This document shows positions 44,849-54,727 of a DNA stretch of 64,000 nucleotides, one piece after another (the first letter of the stretch is position 1; each line of letters starts with the position of its first letter). This DNA comes from Methylophilus methylotrophus DSM 46235 = ATCC 53528 (GTDB taxonomy: Bacteria > Pseudomonadota > Gammaproteobacteria > Burkholderiales > Methylophilaceae). A program made the position numbers and the translations under genes. The notes under the pieces were generated by a model. That model searched no databases and was not told the DNA's origin. It saw only the letters and a list, made by a program, of their open reading frames with translations. The stretch is taken from the NCBI RefSeq assembly GCF_000378225.1, contig NZ_KB905143.1:186001-250000 (forward strand). Direction: 5' to 3'.

Positions 44849-44877
44849 AAAAAAGCGCACTGAAAAGTGCGCTTTTT
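44849..44877 (+). terminator. Factor-independent terminator after metH
   Basis: GCGCACT (44855-44861) and AGTGCGC (44866-44872) form a 7-bp stem, extended by AAAA/TTTT, with a short GAAA loop and a T run after it. Confidence 0.8.
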
Positions 44878-44954
44878 TATTTATCCGATGAGGAGAAAAG
44901 TAATTCGTTTGTTGTCATTCCGGCGTAGGCCTGGAATCCAGGCAAGGTTAACGT

Positions 44955-45600
44955 TAATAGGTAGGGTGGGCATGTATGCCCACGCGGAGAGTTGGTGGCT
45001 ATTTGTGCTATTTATTTCGCCTGTAGGCGAGTTACTTTTCTTTGCTTGCCCAAAGATAAAGTAACCAAAAGAAAGTGCACCCTAGCTTCCGCTTGTTTCC
45101 TGCGTTGCTCACCAAAATAAGCGCTCGCGAAACTCATCCTAGCGGCCTGCACAAATCGCAGGCCACTGCGGGATTCGGACAGCCGCTCGCTTGATCTTAT
45201 TTTGCCTGCGCTACTCGGCGCGGCAGATAGGGGCCCCGGAACACCATGCGACTACCACCGTTGGCGGATTGAATAAAAGAATTATTTTTTTGAACGGTCC
45301 AAACTTCTACGCTCGTAGTTTGGCGAGACAAATCCCATCCCATCACGCTGAGTAGCGCAGGCGAAGTGGGAGTTGTCGGCCATCGGCTGTTCGAGTTCCG
45401 CGGCAGCTTGCGTAGTGTGCAAGCTGCTAGGGCGAGTTTCGATGGACGCCCGCATGAAGTCCGGTAACGGACGAAAGTCCTTGGCCGAGCAACGCAAGGG
45501 AGCCGCAGGCCGTGATGGCTGGGTGCCCTCTTCTTTGGTTACTTTCTGTGGGGCAAGCAACAGAAAGTAACTCGCCTAAAGGCGAAATAGTCTGTCGCAG
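44955..45600. repeat. Second repeat block, largely inverted relative to the 38-39.6 kb block
   Basis: From the palindrome at 44965 (GTGGGCATGTATGCCCAC) through 45245 the sequence is nearly the reverse complement of the unit at about 38420-38690. It includes GAGTTACTTTTCTTTGCTTG, the AGCGGCCTGCACAAATCGCA segment and GCGCTACTCGGCGCGGCAGA. A further unit (45300-45590) ends in the GTTACTTTCTG...CAGAAAGTAAC hairpin. The small open frames here are repeat translations. The rest of the gap to 45863 is A/T-rich and holds nothing I recognise. Confidence 0.72.
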
Positions 45601-45863
45601 AATCAGTCGTAATGATGAGTGACATAGTTGAAAGATTCCCTCTCTACATCCCGCAAACCCTTCATCAATTGCAATAAATGCTTCTGAAACTGACACCCAG
45701 CTTACAAACCCCGTTTTTCTTCGAACTACGCGTTTTCGCTTATTGTCATTTGCTATGTAAAACGGTTTAATGTAAGCATTGTAAAGGTATAAAAAGTAGC
45801 GCTGATCACAGCTCTCACAGTTAACACTTTAAAGAAATTTGATTATTTCCCGTTACTCAGTCA

Positions 45864-46205
45864 ATGCATAAACATCTGAACACCGCCGCGTTGCAAATCA
45901 GACTGTGGGTCGTCACAGTGCTGCTGGCTGTGCTCGGCTTTGCATTAGTCGCAGAATTTTCCGATCACTCAGGCTACAGTGACGACACGGTACGTGTACG
46001 TGTGGCGGAAGTGGTAGAATATACAGGGGATGGCGAGTCCCCTCTGACCTCGCTGACGCCACTCATCTCTCCTCCCGCAAGCATGACCATTGCCTGCGTG
46101 ATTCCCTTTGCTTTACTGGCTCTGCCTCGCCGTCACGTCATCCCACGTCCGGCGGTTGCCCATCACCTGCATTCGCGCGCGCCACCCGCCCAGCCCCAGG
46201 TGTGA
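45864..46205 (+). CDS. Hypothetical small membrane protein upstream of an RND operon
   Basis: 113 residues. One strong N-terminal helix (LWVVTVLLAVLGFALVAEF) and a second hydrophobic stretch (MTIACVIPFALLALP) surround a polar loop. The end is Pro/His-rich. It resembles small proteins that precede efflux operons in some proteobacteria, but I do not recognise a family and the ribosome site is weak. It lies 212 bp before the adaptor gene on the same strand. Confidence 0.45.
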   Translation: MHKHLNTAALQIRLWVVTVLLAVLGFALVAEFSDHSGYSDDTVRVRVAEVVEYTGDGESPLTSLTPLISPPASMTIACVIPFALLALPRRHVIPRPAVAHHLHSRAPPAQPQV

Positions 46206-46417
46206 TCTGCGCTTGCATGCTTGCAAGCCGCCGCTGATCACCCTCTTTTCCTGCCATACCCTCAGATTCTAAACTGCCGACCTTCAAGGGCCGCCTGGAT
46301 AAATTGCGGGGTTTAGCAAGACAAATAGTGCTGACGACAGACAAATCTTTGCAGCTTCGCACCGCCACCACCTGTTTTGCAAGTTATTTTCTTCATTTTT
46401 TAAGATAAGAACACACT

Positions 46418-47500
46418 ATGATTAAACAGAACTTAATCGTTTTAGGCTTGCTGGGTATGTTACTTGGCGCTTGTCATAAGGAAGAGGCCCACAAAGAGGC
46501 GCTACCAAAACTCGAAGTCACCTCACCGCTGCGTAAAGACTCCATCATTACCAAGGAATACGTGTGCCAGATTCACGCGATTCAGCACATTGAGATGCGG
46601 GCTCTTGAGCGCGGATATTTACAGGACATTTTTGTCGATGAAGGCCAAATGGTGAAACAGGGCCAACGCATGTTCAAAATCATGCCCAATGTGTATGAGG
46701 TCGAGTTACTCAAGGCGCAAGCTGAGGCCAAATCGGTAGAAATCGAATACCAGAACACCAAGGCGCTGGCCGAGAAAAACATCGTCTCGTCCAATGAGCT
46801 ATCAATGGCCAAGGCCAAGCTGGAAAAAGCCAATGCCGAAGTTAAACTGGCACAAACCCATTTGAACTTTACCGACATCAAAGCCCCCTTCACCGGCATC
46901 ATGGACCATCTGGCCGTGCGTAGAGGCAGCCTGATGGACGAAGGCGACCTGCTGACGACCCTGTCTGACAACAGCCGCATGTGGGTCTATTTTAATGTGC
47001 CTGAATCTGAGTATCTGGACTTTAGAGACCAGCATGATAAAGAAAAAGGCGTGAAGGTCAGGCTACGCATGGCTAATGGCAAAGTGTTTGACCAGGCGGG
47101 TGCCATCGAGACGATTGAAGCCGACTTTGACAACAAAACCGGCAACATTGAGTTCCGTGCCGATTTTAACAACCCTAGCCGCTTACTCAGGCACGGCGAG
47201 ACCGGCACCATCCTCATGGATGTGGCCTATCCGAATGCCATGCTGATTCCACAAAAAGCCACTTTTGAGATTCTGGACAAAATCTATGTCTATGTCGTCA
47301 CCAAGGACAACAAGCTGGAGCAGCGCCTGGTGAAAGTCGCAGCCGAATTACCTCACTTGTACATTATTCAGTCTGGCCTTAAAGACGGTGAGCGCGTGTT
47401 GATTGAAGGCCTGCGGCGTGTACACGGGGGTGACAAGATTGCGGTCAACTACAAGGCACCCGAAAAAGTGCTGCCAGAACTTGAACTCTACGCAGAATAA
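46418..47500 (+). CDS. RND efflux periplasmic adaptor lipoprotein (AcrA/MexE type)
   Basis: 360 residues. The lipobox LLGMLLGAC marks a lipoprotein anchored in the inner membrane. The lipoyl halves (ERGYLQDIFVDEGQMVKQGQ and FTDIKAPFTGIMDHLAVRRG) surround a short coiled coil, and the barrel region has ESEYLDF and NPSRLLRHGETGTI. It joins the RND pump to the outer-membrane channel. First gene of a three-gene operon with an 18-bp gap to the pump gene. Confidence 0.88.
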   Translation: MIKQNLIVLGLLGMLLGACHKEEAHKEALPKLEVTSPLRKDSIITKEYVCQIHAIQHIEMRALERGYLQDIFVDEGQMVKQGQRMFKIMPNVYEVELLKAQAEAKSVEIEYQNTKALAEKNIVSSNELSMAKAKLEKANAEVKLAQTHLNFTDIKAPFTGIMDHLAVRRGSLMDEGDLLTTLSDNSRMWVYFNVPESEYLDFRDQHDKEKGVKVRLRMANGKVFDQAGAIETIEADFDNKTGNIEFRADFNNPSRLLRHGETGTILMDVAYPNAMLIPQKATFEILDKIYVYVVTKDNKLEQRLVKVAAELPHLYIIQSGLKDGERVLIEGLRRVHGGDKIAVNYKAPEKVLPELELYAE

Positions 47501-47518
47501 GCCCAAAGGTCACCCACT

Positions 47519-50500
47519 ATGCTAAACGTGTTTATCAAACGTCCGGTGATGGCCATTGTGCTGTCACTGCTGATGATGTTTATGGGCTTTTTGTCGATCA
47601 AAAGCCTGCCGACATCACAATTTCCTGACATTGCACCGCCACGCGTCATTATTTCACTGGCGTATCCCGGCGCAAGTGCCGATGTATTGGTGCAATCTTC
47701 ACTGATTACCATCGAGCGCGCCATTAACGGCGTACCTGGAATGAAGTACATCATTTCAGATGCGACCAGTGCCGGTGAAGCGACTATCCAGGTCATTTTT
47801 GACTTGGGCGTAGACCCTAACCAGGCCATGATTAACGTCAAAACGCGTCTTGACCAGGTGATGAGCCGCCTGCCACAACTGGTGCAACTCGAAGGCGTGG
47901 TGGTAGAGCGTGTGCAGCCGAGCATGCTGATGTATATCAACCTCTACAGTAAGGATAAAAACGCTGACGAGAAGTTTCTGTTTAACTTTGCCAACGTTAA
48001 CGTCATTCCTGAAATCCAGCGTGTGAACGGCATTGCCCAGGCCAAGATTCTCGGCAGCCGACAGTATGCGATGCGTATCTGGCTAAACCCGGACCGTATG
48101 CGTGCTTATAAAGTCTCGACTGATGAAGTGATGGAAGCCATCAATAACCAGAGCATCATTGGCCGCCCCGGGCGCCTGGGGCAGAGTTCGGGCCTGAGCG
48201 CACAATCTAAGGAATATGTGCTGGTATATCAAGGCCGGTATAACAAACCTGAGCAATACGAAGACATCATCGTACGCGCCAATGCCGAAGGTGAAATCCT
48301 GCACCTTAAAGACATTGCCAAAGTCGAGTTGAGCAGTGAGTTTTACGACATTTATTCCAACAAGGACGGCTATCCGTCTGCCGCGATTGTGCTCAAGCAG
48401 AACTACGGCAGTAACGCCAGCGAAGTGATCGAGAACGTCAAGAAACGCATGGAAGAATTGAAGCCAGTGTTTCCTGAGGGCATGGATTACGAAATCAATT
48501 ATGACGTCTCCAAGTTTCTGGATGCTTCTATTGAGAAAGTGTTGCACACACTGGTCGAAGCCTTTGTTCTGGTCGCGCTAGTCGTGTTTATTTTCCTCGG
48601 TGACTGGCGCTCGACGCTGATCCCGATTCTGGCGGTGCCGGTTTCATTGATTGGCGCGTTTGCGTGCATGCAGATGTTTGGCTTGTCTATTAACCTGATC
48701 ACGCTGTTCGCGCTGGTGCTGGCGATTGGTATCGTGGTGGATAACGCCATTGTGGTGGTGGAGGCGGTACACGCCAAATTTGAAGAAGATGCGCACATCA
48801 CACCTTACCGTGCCACGCAAAAAGTACTCGGTGAAATTGGTGGCGCCATTGTGGCCATCACCCTGGTGATGACGGCAGTGTTTGTGCCGGTGGCGTTTAT
48901 GACAGGCCCCGTCGGTGTGTTCTATCGCCAGTTCTCTATCACCATGGCGTCCTCCATCGTGATTTCAGGCATTGTGGCGCTGTCACTCACGCCAGTGTTG
49001 TGTGCCATGCTGCTCAAAAACACGCACGGCCAGAAAAAGCGCAATACGCCCATCAGCCTGTTTATCCGCGGTTTTAACGTGGTGTTTGAAAAAATCACCG
49101 GCCGTTACACCGGCCTGGTCAGTTTGATTGTCACCCGTCGCATTGTGACCTTGTTAGTGATTGGCGGCTTTGTATTCGGCACTTTTATCATCAACAAAAC
49201 TTTGCCTTCCGGCTTTATCCCGGGCGAAGACCAAGGCATGATTTACGCCATTATTCAGACCCCGCCCGGCTCTACACTGGAAGCCACCAACAAGGTCGCT
49301 CGCCAGTTACAAGCGGTAGCCTCCAAGGTGGAAGGTGTGCAGTCTGTGTCGTCTCTGGCAGGTTATGAAGTCCTGACCGAAGGCCGCGGCTCCAACGCGG
49401 GTACGTGTATCATCAACTTAAAAGACTGGTCCAAACGCAAGATGTCCGTGCATCAGGTGATGGAAGAACTTGAAGCGAAAACGCGTAATTTTGGTGCAAT
49501 CATTGAGTTCTTTGAACCGCCACCCGTGCCAGGCTATGGTGCCGCGTCTGGATTGGCGCTGCGCTTGCTGGACAAAACAAACGGCACCGACTATCACGAG
49601 TTCGACAAGATCAACCAGGAGTTCATGGCCAACCTGGGTAAACGCAAAGAATTGACCGGCCTGTTTACCTTTTATGCTGCCAATTACCCGCAATATGAAC
49701 TGGTCATTGATAACAAGCAAGCCATGCAGAAGAATGTTTCGATTGCCAAAGCAATGGACAATCTCGACATTCTGATCGGCAGTACGTTTGAGCAAGGCTT
49801 TATCCGTTTTAACAACTACTTCCGCGTCTATACCCAGGCGGGGCCTGAGTTCCGCCGCTACCCTTCTGACATCCTGAACTACTTTGTGAAAAACGAAGAA
49901 GGTGAGATGGTGCCCTACTCCGCCTTTATGAAACTGAAGAAAATGCAGGGCCCCAACGAGATTACGCGTTACAACCTGTATAACTCAGCCACTATCCGTG
50001 CCGTTCCTGCCCCGGGTTACACCTCAGCCGACGCCATCCGTGCCGTGCAGGAAGTCGCCAAGGCGACCTTGCCACGCGGCTATGATATCGGCTGGGAGGG
50101 CTTGTCTTTTGATGAAGCCAACCGTGGTAACGAAGCTGTCGTGATTTTCGTAGTAGTGCTGATCTTTGTGTACATGGTGCTGGCGGCGCAATATGAAAGC
50201 TTCCTGTTGCCACTGGCGGTGATTCTGTCGCTGCCCACCGGCGTGTTCGGTACTTTCTTTCTGCTCAAGGCACTCGGCCTGGCCAACGATATTTACGCTC
50301 AGGTTGGCCTCGTCATGCTGGTCGGCCTGCTCGGTAAAAACGCGGTGCTGATCGTGGAGTTTGCCGTGCAGAAACGCCAGCAAGGCATGTCCCTGAAAGA
50401 CGCTGCGATTGAAGGCGCACGTGCGCGGTTCCGCCCTATCCTAATGACCTCGTTTGCCTTCCTGGCAGGTCTGATCCCGCTCGTCATCGCCACCGGTGCC

Positions 50501-50704
50501 GGTGCAGTAGGCAACCGCACTATCGGCACCTCGGCGTTTGGCGGCATGCTGTTCGGCACGATTTTTGGTGTGCTCGTGATTCCTGGCCTGTTCTACCTGT
50601 TCGCCAAAATCACCGATGGTAAAACGCTCATCAAGCATGAAGAGCTACAGCCACTAACAGAAACTTATCATTACAGTGAAGTGACCGAAGATGACGATGA
50701 ATAA
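47519..50704 (+). CDS. RND multidrug efflux pump (AcrB/MexF, HAE1 type)
   Basis: 1061 residues. FIKRPVMAIVLSLLMMFMGF at the start, LPTSQFPDIAPPRVIISLAYPGASADV, and helix 4 with LVLAIGIVVDNAIVVVEAV (the two Asp of the proton relay, as in drug pumps and unlike the DFGxxxDG of metal pumps). VVLIFVYMVLAAQYESFLLP and GLLGKNAVLIVEF mark the second half. Exports hydrophobic drugs or solvents by proton exchange. It overlaps the next gene by 14 bp. Substrates are unknown. Confidence 0.9.
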   Translation: MLNVFIKRPVMAIVLSLLMMFMGFLSIKSLPTSQFPDIAPPRVIISLAYPGASADVLVQSSLITIERAINGVPGMKYIISDATSAGEATIQVIFDLGVDPNQAMINVKTRLDQVMSRLPQLVQLEGVVVERVQPSMLMYINLYSKDKNADEKFLFNFANVNVIPEIQRVNGIAQAKILGSRQYAMRIWLNPDRMRAYKVSTDEVMEAINNQSIIGRPGRLGQSSGLSAQSKEYVLVYQGRYNKPEQYEDIIVRANAEGEILHLKDIAKVELSSEFYDIYSNKDGYPSAAIVLKQNYGSNASEVIENVKKRMEELKPVFPEGMDYEINYDVSKFLDASIEKVLHTLVEAFVLVALVVFIFLGDWRSTLIPILAVPVSLIGAFACMQMFGLSINLITLFALVLAIGIVVDNAIVVVEAVHAKFEEDAHITPYRATQKVLGEIGGAIVAITLVMTAVFVPVAFMTGPVGVFYRQFSITMASSIVISGIVALSLTPVLCAMLLKNTHGQKKRNTPISLFIRGFNVVFEKITGRYTGLVSLIVTRRIVTLLVIGGFVFGTFIINKTLPSGFIPGEDQGMIYAIIQTPPGSTLEATNKVARQLQAVASKVEGVQSVSSLAGYEVLTEGRGSNAGTCIINLKDWSKRKMSVHQVMEELEAKTRNFGAIIEFFEPPPVPGYGAASGLALRLLDKTNGTDYHEFDKINQEFMANLGKRKELTGLFTFYAANYPQYELVIDNKQAMQKNVSIAKAMDNLDILIGSTFEQGFIRFNNYFRVYTQAGPEFRRYPSDILNYFVKNEEGEMVPYSAFMKLKKMQGPNEITRYNLYNSATIRAVPAPGYTSADAIRAVQEVAKATLPRGYDIGWEGLSFDEANRGNEAVVIFVVVLIFVYMVLAAQYESFLLPLAVILSLPTGVFGTFFLLKALGLANDIYAQVGLVMLVGLLGKNAVLIVEFAVQKRQQGMSLKDAAIEGARARFRPILMTSFAFLAGLIPLVIATGAGAVGNRTIGTSAFGGMLFGTIFGVLVIPGLFYLFAKITDGKTLIKHEELQPLTETYHYSEVTEDDDE

Positions 50705-52196
50705 CCACTCTCCAGCCATGATGCGTAGCCCTGGGTTCAAGCGCAAGGCGTTATCCGCAGCTGTGGCGGTTGTCACCGCCATGATGCTGCAATCATGCGC
50801 AATCCCATTGATCACCAGCAAGCAGGCCGACACCTCCTTACCTGCGCAATACCAGGAAACGGTAGCGTCCGCCAGCAATAGTGCCAGCATCAAGTGGCAG
50901 GACTTTTTTGAGGACCCTCACCTGGTCTCGCTGATAGACACCGCCGTCAACAACAACAAGGAAATTCATATGATGGCGCAACGGATTAGCGTTGCCCAGA
51001 ATGAAATCCAGGCCCGCAAGGGTGAGTACTTACCGTTTGTCGGCATCGGCGCCAGCGCCGATAAAGAGAAAGTCGGCAAGTACACCCGTAACGGGGCAGT
51101 TGAAGAAAACCTGAATATCAAGGAAGGCCGTTCCAATCCGCGTTTCCTGGGCAATTACCAGTTTGGGCTGGTCGCCTCCTGGGAGCTGGACGTGTGGAAG
51201 AAGCTACGCAATGCGACCAAAGTAGCCGTGATGGAATACATGGCGACCATTGAAGGCAAGAACTTCCTGGTGACTAACCTGGTGGCTGAGGTGGCACATG
51301 CCTACTATGAATTGATCGCATTGGATAACGAGCTGACCACGCTGGACCAGAATATCCAGATCCAGCAGAACGCGCTCGAAGTGGTGAAGCAGTTGCAGCA
51401 GTATGCACGCGCCAACTCGCTGGCAGTGAAACGGTTTGAAGCTGAGGTACAGAAAAACCAGAGCCGCCAGTATGTGCTGAAGCAAAGCATTGTTGAAACC
51501 GAAAACCGCATCAACTTCCTGCTAGGTAGGACGCCACAACCCATTGCACGTGCATCGGCAAATTTCATGTCCATGCAAAACAAGGTGATGCAAACTGGCG
51601 TGCCTTCGGAGTTGCTGTCAAATCGTCCGGATGTCCGCCAGGCGGAGCTGGAGCTTTCGGCCGCCAAGCTGAATATTGATGTAGCCAAAGCCAACTTCTA
51701 CCCGTCGTTCTCGATCCGGGCAGGACTGGGCTTCCAGGCGTTTGATCCGAAATACCTCCTGAATATTCCGGCTTCGGTCATGGCCGGCTTTGGTGGCGAG
51801 CTGGTGGCACCGCTGATTAACCGGAATGCCATCGAGGCACAGTACAAGAGTGCCAACGCGATGCAGATCCAGGCCGCGTATGACTACGAGCAAAAGATTA
51901 TCAATGCTTATATGGAGGTCGCTAACCAGATTGCCAATATTGACAACCTGGATAAAAACTACCAGTTGAAGAACAAGCAGGTAGAAGCTTTAACACAGTC
52001 AATTGAGGTGGCCAACCAGTTGTTTAAAGCCGCACGCGCAGACTACATGGAAGTGTTGCTCACACAGCGTGACGCTTTGGATGCGAAAATGGAACTGATA
52101 GAAACCAAGCAGCAGCAAGTGGCCGCAGTAGTGGATTTATACCGCTCGCTGGGTGGCGGCTGGCAGACCGCGGAAACAACAGCAACCAAGCAATAA
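50691..52196 (+). CDS. Outer-membrane efflux lipoprotein (OprM/NodT family)
   Basis: 501 residues. The lipobox in MMLQSCAIPLI directs it to the outer membrane. IKWQDFFEDPHLVSLIDTAVNNNKEIHMMAQRI and the repeat SNRPDVRQAELELSAAKLNIDVAKANFYPSFSI are typical of the NodT subfamily. As a trimer it forms the outer-membrane exit duct for the RND pump encoded upstream, which it overlaps by 14 bp. Confidence 0.9.
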   Translation: MTMNNHSPAMMRSPGFKRKALSAAVAVVTAMMLQSCAIPLITSKQADTSLPAQYQETVASASNSASIKWQDFFEDPHLVSLIDTAVNNNKEIHMMAQRISVAQNEIQARKGEYLPFVGIGASADKEKVGKYTRNGAVEENLNIKEGRSNPRFLGNYQFGLVASWELDVWKKLRNATKVAVMEYMATIEGKNFLVTNLVAEVAHAYYELIALDNELTTLDQNIQIQQNALEVVKQLQQYARANSLAVKRFEAEVQKNQSRQYVLKQSIVETENRINFLLGRTPQPIARASANFMSMQNKVMQTGVPSELLSNRPDVRQAELELSAAKLNIDVAKANFYPSFSIRAGLGFQAFDPKYLLNIPASVMAGFGGELVAPLINRNAIEAQYKSANAMQIQAAYDYEQKIINAYMEVANQIANIDNLDKNYQLKNKQVEALTQSIEVANQLFKAARADYMEVLLTQRDALDAKMELIETKQQQVAAVVDLYRSLGGGWQTAETTATKQ

Positions 52197-52211
52197 CACA
52201 ATGTCTCTCAC

Positions 52212-52242
52212 AAGGAGAAGCGCCCAAGGCCTTCTCCTTTTT
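52212..52242 (+). terminator. Terminator of the RND efflux operon
   Basis: AAGGAGAAG (52212-52220) and CTTCTCCTT (52231-52239) form a 9-bp perfect stem followed by a T run. It is 16 bp after the operon's last stop codon. Confidence 0.82.
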
Positions 52243-52269
52243 TATTTATTCCTTCTTATTTCTCACACC

Positions 52270-52632
52270 CTACTTTGGTGCTGATAAGTAGCGTTGCAAC
52301 CAGTGCTCTATGATCACCACGATATACGCCTGCTCCTCCAGTGTCAGCGCCCGGCCTGCCGGCAGGCGATGCCATTTGGCCAAACAGCCACGGCAACACG
52401 TCGCCGTCGCATGCTGCGCCACAAATACCGGGTGACCGCGCATCGGTGTTTGTTGACCATCATTGGCAATGTCGGCAGGTGCCAACCGCTCGGCAATGAA
52501 TTTTTCGGCATGATCCAGCACCACTGACAAGCCTTTTTGCTGCAGGTAGCGCCGGTCTTTGGCATTCAGGCGAAAACCTGTGCGGAATTTGGAGCGCTGC
52601 AAGGCTTGAAACAACTGATCCAGATCGCGCAT
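52270..52632 (-). CDS. DUF4186 family protein
   Basis: 120 residues. FRLNAKDRRYLQQKG, IAERLAPADIANDGQQTPM, RGHPVFVAQHATATCCRGCL and KWHRLPAGRALTLEEQAYIV are the conserved blocks of DUF4186, a small protein of unknown function. The HATATCCRGC motif with adjacent Cys and His suggests a metal or redox site. Family length is normal. Convergent with the RND operon and separate from the MFS gene. Confidence 0.8.
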   Translation of the reverse strand: MRDLDQLFQALQRSKFRTGFRLNAKDRRYLQQKGLSVVLDHAEKFIAERLAPADIANDGQQTPMRGHPVFVAQHATATCCRGCLAKWHRLPAGRALTLEEQAYIVVIIEHWLQRYLSAPK

Positions 52633-52769
52633 GACTTTCCTTGAATTCTTAGTGCAGTGCTACTGCCACTTCAACACTCACATACTGCATCCGAGTGAAA
52701 GAGAGAGCTACCGCCTGGTTTCATCCTGGCAGTTGTGGATAAATCATTATAGGTCATCCGGTGGCTGGA

Positions 52770-53999
52770 TCAATGCAGGTCCACGAGATGCAAATTTCTT
52801 AATTTAGGGGCTTTAAACCAAGTCACGCCGACCACCAGAAGTGTCATGCATCCGCCAAAGACCACCGAAGGCACCAAGCCCATCAGCCTGGCTGTGAGTC
52901 CGGACTCGAATGCTCCCAGCTCATTGGATGAGCCGATAAAAATGCCATTGATGGCTGAAACCCGGCCCCGCATACCATCTGGCGTGGCCAGTTGCAAAAT
53001 GGTTTGCCGCAAGATCACAGACACGGCATCCATCATGCCCGAGATCGCCAGGATAAGAATGCCCAGCCAATAGGTGCGACACAAACCAAACGCAATCATG
53101 CACAGGCCAAATCCGGCGACAGCCAGCAATAACCAGCGGCCACTATGTTTGTGAATCGGATGTTTTGCCAGCCAGATACCGGTCACAATCGCACCAAAAG
53201 CAGGTGCCGCACGCAGTACGCCCAGCCCTTCCGGACCCATCTGGTAAATATCATGTACAAAGGCTGGCAGCATGGCAACCGCACCGCCAAATAGCACGGC
53301 GAACATATCCAGCAACTGGGCAGCCAACACCACTTGTGTACGGCTGACAAAGCGCAGGCCTTCGCCTATGCTGGCAAACACCTGCATGGGGGCGTGGCTG
53401 CGGTGCTCCTTAACACGCAAGCCCAGTGCAGCAATTGCCCCCCCCAAAGCCAGGATGGCTGAAATTTCATAAGTGACATACTTATCGGCAAACCCGACCA
53501 GCAGACCGCCGATGGCGGGGCCAACAATCAGGCCAACCTGGAACATGGAACTACCGATGCCAGAGGCCTTGGCAATGGACGCACGCGGAATAATCAGCGC
53601 AAACAGGGTGTTGTAGCTTGGCGAAATCAAGGCGCGTGCAAAACCGGTCAGGGCTACCGTAGCATAAATCCATGTAACAGTATGAGCGCCGGGATATTGG
53701 ACAATCCATACAAGCAAACCAGCATTCATGGCCAGAAAAAGTGCAGAGACCATTGCAAATCCACGCCTAGAAAAATAGTGATCCACGGCATGTCCGGCAA
53801 ATAACGCGCTACCCATATATGGAATCACTTCGGCCAGACCAATCAGGCCTAAAGACCAAGGGTCATGTGTCAGTTCATAAATATGCCAGCCGATGGCCAC
53901 CATCATCATCTGGTATGACAACACCATTAAAATACGGTAAGTGAGCAGCTTGGGAAACGCATAGCCCTGATGGGCAAGAATCTGACGGATGGATAAGGA
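52770..53999 (-). CDS. MFS transporter (EntS-like exporter family)
   Basis: 409 residues from MSLSIRQILAHQGYAFPKLL, with about 12 membrane helices. AEVIPYMGSALFAGHAVDHYFSRRGFA is the loop 2-3 MFS motif. SPSYNTLFALIIPRASIAKASG, and LQLATPDGMRGRVSAINGIFIGSSNELGAFESG in the second half, resemble EntS/YfmO-like exporters with a proteobacterial uptake-and-export background. The substrate is unknown. ATG 53999 is chosen because the ten-residue extension from 54029 has no conserved look. Confidence 0.8.
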   Translation of the reverse strand, partial: SLSIRQILAHQGYAFPKLLTYRILMVLSYQMMMVAIGWHIYELTHDPWSLGLIGLAEVIPYMGSALFAGHAVDHYFSRRGFAMVSALFLAMNAGLLVWIVQYPGAHTVTWIYATVALTGFARALISPSYNTLFALIIPRASIAKASGIGSSMFQVGLIVGPAIGGLLVGFADKYVTYEISAILALGGAIAALGLRVKEHRSHAPMQVFASIGEGLRFVSRTQVVLAAQLLDMFAVLFGGAVAMLPAFVHDIYQMGPEGLGVLRAAPAFGAIVTGIWLAKHPIHKHSGRWLLLAVAGFGLCMIAFGLCRTYWLGILILAISGMMDAVSVILRQTILQLATPDGMRGRVSAINGIFIGSSNELGAFESGLTARLMGLVPSVVFGGCMTLLVVGVTWFKAPKLRNLHLVDLH

Positions 54000-54363
54000 C
54001 ATCCACTGATTATACGCTATGCCGTTCATGGCTGAATGGTGCGGAATGACCTACAATACGGTGGCGGGTGCAGTGAATCAGGCAGTAGGCGAAAGCTGAT
54101 GAGCCGTCGTTGACCTCGTGCGACTCTGCCGCTATAGATGAGGCGCACCCGCCACAGGAACATGAAATGAGCCACCCCTCAGACAGATGCATGAAGAGCC
54201 CCGGTATCAATCGCCAGTCAGCGCTTTATTCATTAGTCCCTCACATAAAGTTGCTGTCTCATCAATAGGCTGACGTGAAAATGCGTCATGGGCCTACAGC
54301 GATTTCAATGGAACCGTTTTATTGTGAGTCATCTTAGCGCATGACGACAATCAGGAGGACGAT
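54000..54363. other. Intergenic region between the divergent MFS gene and a small acidic protein gene
   Basis: About 360 bp with no convincing gene. Reading frames in it show no family features. CAGGAGG at the right edge is the ribosome site of the next gene. No hairpin or known motif stands out. Confidence 0.4.
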
Positions 54364-54582
54364 ATGACGGACTCAAACGATCAAACAGGCACAACTTCAG
54401 ACAAACCGAAAAAGACTCAACCGAAAACTGCTGAAGTAATTTCCGAAAACCTCCCCGCCTCAGAGTCGGAAGAAGGTCAGGAAGTCTATCAACAACAAAA
54501 CGATGCGCTTGATTTGCATATTAAAACTCACCCGCACCCATTCAACGACAAGGAAATACTCGATAAAAATGCAGATGCGTAG
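54364..54582 (+). CDS. Small hydrophilic hypothetical protein
   Basis: 72 residues, very polar (Thr/Ser/Lys-rich start, Glu/Gln-rich middle SESEEGQEVYQQQND, His-rich KTHPHPFNDKE near the end). It has no signal peptide or hydrophobic core, so it is probably disordered. AGGAGG at an ideal distance before the ATG makes it a credible expressed gene. I do not recognise a family. Confidence 0.6.
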   Translation: MTDSNDQTGTTSDKPKKTQPKTAEVISENLPASESEEGQEVYQQQNDALDLHIKTHPHPFNDKEILDKNADA

Positions 54583-54727
54583 TTCTCATTATCATAGTGC
54601 AGGTGTGTTCTTTTTTTGAAGTATCTACCCCGCACAAGATCGCGCAGGCGTTGAAGAGTTAAACGCAAATTTACACGCAACACAAATATAATGGAAAATA
54701 CTGCTTTGCAATCAATGAGTCATTTTC

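Noticed and set aside
45373-45696. Open frames on both strands near 45.4-45.7 kb
   Set aside because: They are repeat translations inverted from the first block.
54010-54210. Minus-strand frame of 66 codons before the MFS gene
   Set aside because: No ribosome site, no family features and it overlaps the start region of the MFS gene.
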